A DNA stretch of 9,282 nt from DASRSS01 sp035765515. GTDB taxonomy: Bacteria > Actinomycetota > Actinomycetes > Mycobacteriales > Jatrophihabitantaceae. The stretch spans positions 1 to 9,282 of the forward strand of contig DASTXN010000129.1 of the NCBI GenBank assembly GCA_035765515.1, in the 5' to 3' direction. The stretch's first letter is position 1. The number at the start of each line of letters is the position of its first letter. The translations under genes and the position numbers were made by a program. The notes beneath the pieces were generated by a model. It did no database searches. It had not been told where the DNA came from and saw only the letters and a list, made by a program, of their open reading frames with translations. Of the stretch, positions 6,205 through 9,282 are shown one piece after another.

Positions 6205-8056
6205 AGACCTGCAGCGGCACGTGCTTGGACAGCGAACCGGTCGGCGCGATGTGCGCGTGCTGCAATTCGTAGCTGGCGATGTTGTTGAACAGCGGCGCCG
6301 CGACGTCTCCGCCCTCGACCCCGTGCGCCGGATTGTCGATCATGATCGCGACCACGAACTGAGGGTTGTCGGCCGGCACCATGCCCGCGAACGTGTCCCA
6401 GTTCATCCAGCTGGAGTACGCGCCGCCGTGGTTCGGGTCGGGCTGCTGGGCGGTACCGGTCTTGCCGGCGACGCGGTAACCCGGAATGGCCGCCTTCGTG
6501 CCCGTGCCGCCGGGGAGCGTGACCGACTCGAGCATCGTGCGCACGGTGTCTGCGGTGTGCCTGCTGACCACCCGCACGCCGGCCGGTGTCTTAGGCGCGG
6601 TCACTGTGCCGTCCGCGGCGGTGATCGACTTGATGATGCGCGGCGGGACGCGCACCCCGTCGTTCGCGAACGTCTGGTAGATCGACGCGAGCTGCAGGAT
6701 GGTCATGCTCTCGCCCTGGCCGAACGGCAGGTTCGCGAAGGTGGACGCCGACCAGTCCTTCATGGGCGGCAGGTAGCCCGCGCTCTCGCCGGGCAGCTCG
6801 ATCCCGGTCTTCTGGCCGACGCCGAACAGCTGCTCGTAGTGGTCCCACACGGTCGGCCCGAGCAGCTGCGCGATCTTGAGCGTGCCGACGTTGGACGACT
6901 CGGCCAGGATGCCGGTGGCGGTGAACTGTTCGGTCGGGTGCCACCAGGCGTCGCTGACGTTCACGCCGCCCATGTTGATGCTGTTGGGCACCGAGATGAC
7001 CGTCTGCGGCGTGATCTTGTGCTCCTGGATGGCGGCCGCGAACGTGATCGCCTTCTGCACCGAACCCGGTTCGAATGCGGACATGACCGGCGGATCGATC
7101 GGCACGTTCGGGTTGATGGTGTTGGGATCGTTCGCGTCGAACGTGCCGGACGACGCGAGCGCGAGAACTTGCGCGGTGTGCGCGTCGAGGATCGCCATCT
7201 CGCCGTCCTCGGCACCGGACTCCGGGACGACCTTGTCGAGGTACTGCTGCGCGATGAACTGCAGGCTCTGGTCGATCGTGAGCGCGATGGTGCTGCCGTT
7301 GCGCGCGGGATCGGACACGGTCCTGCTGCTCGGGTTCACGTTGCCGACGTTGTCGATGCTGTAGGTCAGGCTGCCGTCGTGCCCGGCCAGGATCGAGTTG
7401 AACTTGGCCTCGATGCCGGCTGCGCCGGTGCCGTCGGCGTGCACGGTGCCGATCACGTTGGCGGCCGTCGTCCCGCCCGGGTATTGGCGCTCGGTGGTCG
7501 CCTGCTGGTAGATGCCGACCAGGTCGAGGTCGGCCACCTTCTGCGCCGTGAGCTGCGGGACCGCGCTGGCCAGCTTCACGTACTCGCCCGGCGTCGCGAG
7601 GTCGTCGGCAATGTCCGACGCGGAGCGGTGCAGCAGCGGCGCCAGCTTCGCGCCGTATTCGGCCCGGTCCGCCGCCGACACCTGCTTGGGGTCAGCAGTG
7701 ATGTCCTGAGCAGCCGACGTGTACGCCAGCGGCGTGCCGTCCCGATCGACGATGGAGCCGCGCATCGCGTGGATCGGCACGGTCTCGACCCGCTGCGCAG
7801 CGGCCGCGCCCGCGTACCGCCCGTGGTCGAGGCCCTGCACCTGCACCAGCCGGCCGCCGATCACGAGCAGCAGGGTGCAGACGGCCGCGAAGCCGAACCG
7901 CAGCCGGCCGTGCAGCGTGCCCAGGCGCAGCGGGCGCCGCCTGCGCGGCGGGCGGGCCGGCGGGCGGGACCGGTTGTACTGCGGACGCGCGACCGGTCGT
8001 TGGGGGCGGGTGCCCGGGCGTTGGGGGCGGCCGCTCGGGTGCTGCGGGCGGGTCAT
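6161..8056 (-). CDS. ftsI: FtsI / PBP3 class B penicillin-binding protein, septal transpeptidase
   Basis: Bitopic membrane protein whose extracytoplasmic transpeptidase domain cross-links septal peptidoglycan and is the target of beta-lactams; it partners FtsW. The 631 residues comprise a basic, Pro-rich cytoplasmic tail (1-50) with a 7-residue repeat, one membrane segment (about 53-70), a class B dimerisation domain with RGSIVDRDGTPLA at 99-111, and the transpeptidase domain. Catalytic motifs are SVQK (nucleophile S332, K335), SSN at 387-389 and KTGT at 532-535. There is no PASTA domain. After PTG (605-607) the protein continues to VPLQV (613-617), then a further 14 residues ending in Cys. 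This last part overlaps murE and may result from a small frameshift. The ATG overlaps the upstream gene's stop as ATGA and has a strong ribosome site, GGGAGG, 6 nt before it. Confidence 0.96.
   Translation of the reverse strand: MTRPQHPSGRPQRPGTRPQRPVARPQYNRSRPPARPPRRRRPLRLGTLHGRLRFGFAAVCTLLLVIGGRLVQVQGLDHGRYAGAAAAQRVETVPIHAMRGSIVDRDGTPLAYTSAAQDITADPKQVSAADRAEYGAKLAPLLHRSASDIADDLATPGEYVKLASAVPQLTAQKVADLDLVGIYQQATTERQYPGGTTAANVIGTVHADGTGAAGIEAKFNSILAGHDGSLTYSIDNVGNVNPSSRTVSDPARNGSTIALTIDQSLQFIAQQYLDKVVPESGAEDGEMAILDAHTAQVLALASSGTFDANDPNTINPNVPIDPPVMSAFEPGSVQKAITFAAAIQEHKITPQTVISVPNSINMGGVNVSDAWWHPTEQFTATGILAESSNVGTLKIAQLLGPTVWDHYEQLFGVGQKTGIELPGESAGYLPPMKDWSASTFANLPFGQGESMTILQLASIYQTFANDGVRVPPRIIKSITAADGTVTAPKTPAGVRVVSRHTADTVRTMLESVTLPGGTGTKAAIPGYRVAGKTGTAQQPDPNHGGAYSSWMNWDTFAGMVPADNPQFVVAIMIDNPAHGVEGGDVAAPLFNNIASYELQHAHIAPTGSLSKHVPLQVCDAVTRRDSPSTVC
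7946..8050 (-). repeat. 21-bp tandem repeat in ftsI encoding a 7-residue Arg-Pro-Gln repeat
   Basis: Residues 3-37 of FtsI divide exactly into five 7-residue units: RPQHPSG, RPQRPGT, RPQRPVA, RPQYNRS and RPPARPP. Each begins Arg-Pro, and the first four begin Arg-Pro-Gln. The 21-bp DNA units are at 8030-8050, 8009-8029, 7988-8008, 7967-7987 and 7946-7966. The second and third are the closest pair, sharing CGCCCCCAACG. The segment is cytoplasmic and strongly basic. Confidence 0.8.
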
Positions 8057-8616
8057 CGGGTGCCTCCCGGCAGCATCGTGGTCGGATCGGGGGCCGGGGT
8101 GGACGAGGTCGGCGGCTTGGGCGCGGAGCTCGACGAGGCGGGCTTGCTGGCGGACCTGGATGCCGACGTGGAAGCGGACCTCGCCGACTTGTTCGGCGAC
8201 TCGGACGCGGACTTGCTGGCCGTGCCGTGCGGGTGCGCCGCACTGGTGTGCGGGTGCGCACTGCTCGGTGGCGCGACGGGAGGTGCGGACGCAGGTGCCG
8301 GGCTGCCCAGCACGCGCACCTTGCCGTCCGCGGCGATCTGCAGGAACGCCGGATTGCCGGCCGGCACCATGCCGAGCTGCGCGGCCACGCGGGCCAGGTT
8401 GCCGGGCGCCTGACTCGCGGCGACCTCGTTGCGCAGCTGCTCGACCTTCGCGGCTACGTCGGCGTCCTTCGCGGTGAGGTCATGGCGCTTCAGCTCGTTC
8501 GCGGCGGACGCCGTGTTGAGCACGAGCAACGTGGCCAGTCCGCCGACCACGAGGGCGACCATCAGCAGCGCGAACGGGACGCGGGGCGCGTGTTTGGGCG
8601 CCGGTCGACTCATCAT
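8053..8616 (-). CDS. ftsL: FtsL/DivIC-like septum formation protein
   Basis: Small bitopic membrane protein of the divisome. In other bacteria the FtsL/DivIC class forms a coiled-coil complex with FtsB/DivIC and FtsQ/DivIB that recruits and activates FtsW-FtsI. The 187 residues show a short basic cytoplasmic tail (1-13), one membrane segment (about 14-35), a probable coiled coil (about 38-68, rich in Glu/Lys/Ala/Leu) and the LGMVPAGNPAFLQI segment at 81-94 typical of actinobacterial versions. From about 105 to the end it is low-complexity Ser/Ala/Pro/Lys with two HPH motifs, about 80 residues beyond the usual small domain. Identification rests on topology, the LGMVP segment and the position between rsmH and ftsI, so the symbol is by analogy. 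The start is the first of two consecutive ATGs, with GAAGGG 9 nt upstream. The stop overlaps the ftsI ATG by 4 nt. Confidence 0.85.
   Translation of the reverse strand: MMSRPAPKHAPRVPFALLMVALVVGGLATLLVLNTASAANELKRHDLTAKDADVAAKVEQLRNEVAASQAPGNLARVAAQLGMVPAGNPAFLQIAADGKVRVLGSPAPASAPPVAPPSSAHPHTSAAHPHGTASKSASESPNKSARSASTSASRSASKPASSSSAPKPPTSSTPAPDPTTMLPGGTR
8063..8068 (-). promoter_or_regulatory. Ribosome binding site of ftsI
   Basis: GGGAGG lies 6 nt before the ftsI ATG (8054-8056), within the last codons of the upstream gene. It is the strongest Shine-Dalgarno in the window and fixes the ftsI start at the ATGA overlap. Confidence 0.8.
8085..8304 (-). repeat. Low-complexity Ser/Ala/Pro tail region of the FtsL-like gene
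   Basis: Codons for about residues 105-177 encode a low-complexity extracytoplasmic tail. It contains the doubled motif AHPHTSA / AHPHG (120-131) and a Ser-Ala-Lys/Arg stretch (133-164) with repeated SAS and SARS elements. At the DNA level the element gcgg(g/a)cttgctggc occurs twice on the plus strand, near 8139 and 8207, which fits expansion by slippage or unequal exchange. Confidence 0.55.
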
Positions 8617-8650
8617 GCTCGCGTGCCCTTCATGCCGGCGTGATCTTCAT
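8617..8650 (-). repeat. Two imperfect 17-nt tandem units at the rsmH-ftsL junction
   Basis: Read on the minus strand, 8650-8634 is ATGAAGATCACGCCGGC and 8633-8617 is ATGAAGGGCACGCGAGC, 13 of 17 bases identical. They are followed directly by the ATGATG start of the FtsL-like gene. The first unit begins with the A of ATGA that contains the rsmH stop. Removing both units would join the rsmH stop to the ftsL start as a 4-nt ATGA overlap. Confidence 0.6.
8626..8631 (-). promoter_or_regulatory. Ribosome binding site of the FtsL-like gene
   Basis: GAAGGG lies 9 nt before the first of the tandem ATGs (8614-8616) and 12 nt before the second. It favours the first ATG as the start. Confidence 0.6.
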
Positions 8651-9282
8651 GCGGACTTCCTGATGCGTTCTGCGGCACGCAGCCGGACGGACGAGGCGCG
8701 GGGGTTGTCGGCGATCTCGGCGTCGCTTGCCTGCTCGCTGCCGCGCACCAGCAGTCGCAGCTGCGGGCTGTGCTCGGCCAGCTGAACGGGCAGGTCGACC
8801 GGGGTGTGATCGGTGGCGAGCGCGGCGAAGGCCTGCTTGACGATGCGGTCCTCGAGCGACTGGTACGACAGCACGACGATGCGTCCACCGACGTTCAGCG
8901 CGGACAGCGCGGACGGCACGGCGGAGCGCAGCGCGTCCAGCTCGCCGTTCACCTCGACGCGCAGCGCCTGGAAGGTGCGCTTGGCCGGATGGCCGCCGTG
9001 GCGCCGGGTGGCCGCCGGGATGGCCGCGCGCACCAGCTCGGCCAGCTGCGCGGTGGACTCCAGCGGGGTGGTGCGACGGGCACGTTCGATCGCCTGCGCG
9101 ATCCGCAGCGCGAAGTGCTCCTCGCCGTAGTCGCGGAGTATCCGGGCCAGGTCGCGCACCGGGTACGTGTTCACCACCTCGCCCGCGGTGATGCCGCGCG
9201 AGCGGTCCATGCGCATGTCCAGCGCGGCGTCCTGCGCGTACGCGAAGCCGCGCTCGGCCACGTCCAACTGCAGTGAGGAGAC
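8647..9282 (-). CDS. rsmH: RsmH (MraW), 16S rRNA m4C1402 methyltransferase (partial, C-terminal part)
   Basis: S-adenosylmethionine-dependent enzyme that N4-methylates C1402 (E. coli numbering) of 16S rRNA in the decoding centre; it is normally the second gene of dcw clusters, after mraZ. The open frame enters from the right edge (first visible residues VSSLQLDVAERGF) and gives 211 codons before the stop, so the N-terminal SAM-binding glycine motif is outside the window. Recognisable family motifs are SSLQLDVAERGFAY, LDMRMDRSRG, YGEEHFALRIAQAI, HPAKRTFQALRVEVNGEL, and VGGRIVVLSYQSLEDRIVKQAF near the C-terminus. A TTG at 9267 is not the start, because the homology continues upstream to the window edge. 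The stop is 30 nt before the FtsL-like gene. Confidence 0.95.
   Translation of the reverse strand, partial: VSSLQLDVAERGFAYAQDAALDMRMDRSRGITAGEVVNTYPVRDLARILRDYGEEHFALRIAQAIERARRTTPLESTAQLAELVRAAIPAATRRHGGHPAKRTFQALRVEVNGELDALRSAVPSALSALNVGGRIVVLSYQSLEDRIVKQAFAALATDHTPVDLPVQLAEHSPQLRLLVRGSEQASDAEIADNPRASSVRLRAAERIRKSA

Larger units (their letters stand above)
8613..8650 (-). other. Two chained six-codon mini-ORFs between rsmH and ftsL
   Basis: The rsmH stop overlaps an ATG (8650-8648) as ATGA; this opens the frame MKITPA and stops at 8630. That stop overlaps a second ATG (8633-8631) as ATGA, opening MKGTRA and stopping at 8613. The second stop overlaps the ftsL ATG as ATGA. The first mini-ORF has AGGAAG 5 nt upstream and the second frame includes the ftsL ribosome site. 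Whether they are translated is unknown; they may simply be a by-product of the 17-nt repeat. Confidence 0.3.

Noticed and set aside
7040..7070. SVQK instead of a more familiar SxxK sequence in the FtsI active site
   Set aside because: Only Ser and Lys are fixed in the SxxK motif. The FEPGSV context is normal and the SSN and KTG motifs are intact, so the enzyme should be active.
6221..8413. A 730-codon plus-strand open frame antisense to ftsI and the FtsL-like gene
   Set aside because: Compositional shadow: Arg/Val/Asp/Gly-rich text with no motifs, opposite well-supported genes. The acidic Leu/Asp stretch near its end is only the complement of the Ser/Ala repeat in the FtsL-like tail.

Overview
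The window is a GC-rich stretch of an actinobacterial dcw (division and cell wall) cluster. All genes lie on the minus strand, so the operon reads from right to left: rsmH (3' part only), an FtsL/DivIC-like gene, ftsI, murE, murF, mraY, murD and ftsW (5' part only). The high GC, the gene order, the membrane-anchored coiled-coil gene between rsmH and ftsI, and the style of the Mur ligases all point to Actinomycetota. A mycelial or Frankia/Jatrophihabitans-like lineage is possible, but I cannot place the genus. The DNPR motif in MurE predicts meso-diaminopimelate in the peptidoglycan.

Layout from right to left: rsmH ends at 8647. A short junction (8617-8650) is built from two imperfect 17-nt units. 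The FtsL-like gene (8053-8616) has a long Ser/Ala/Pro-rich outer tail. ftsI (6161-8056) encodes the septal transpeptidase with a 7-residue repeat in its cytoplasmic tail. Then come murE (4633-6204), murF (3185-4636), mraY (2097-3188), murD (731-2104) and ftsW (1-734, running off the left edge). No stretch of 300 bases lacks a gene, and no promoter, terminator, RNA gene, mobile element or CRISPR array was found.

The genes form one pathway. MurD, MurE and MurF add D-Glu, meso-DAP and D-Ala-D-Ala to the UDP-MurNAc peptide. MraY moves the pentapeptide to the undecaprenyl carrier to give lipid I. FtsW and FtsI polymerise and cross-link lipid II at the septum, together with the FtsL-like protein. 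RsmH methylates 16S rRNA. Most junctions are 4-nt stop/start overlaps (ATGA or GTGA) and murD overlaps mraY by 8 nt, so the genes look translationally coupled.

The content is housekeeping and I found no new gene system. The points worth a second look are at the fine scale: (1) at ftsI/murE the usual GTGA overlap is present but out of frame with ftsI by one base, suggesting a small indel that extended FtsI by about 14 residues; (2) the rsmH-ftsL gap equals exactly two 17-nt repeat units and carries two tiny ORFs chained by ATGA overlaps; (3) FtsI has a 7-residue RPQ repeat in its N-terminal tail; (4) the FtsL-like protein has an unusually low-complexity outer tail with two HPH motifs.
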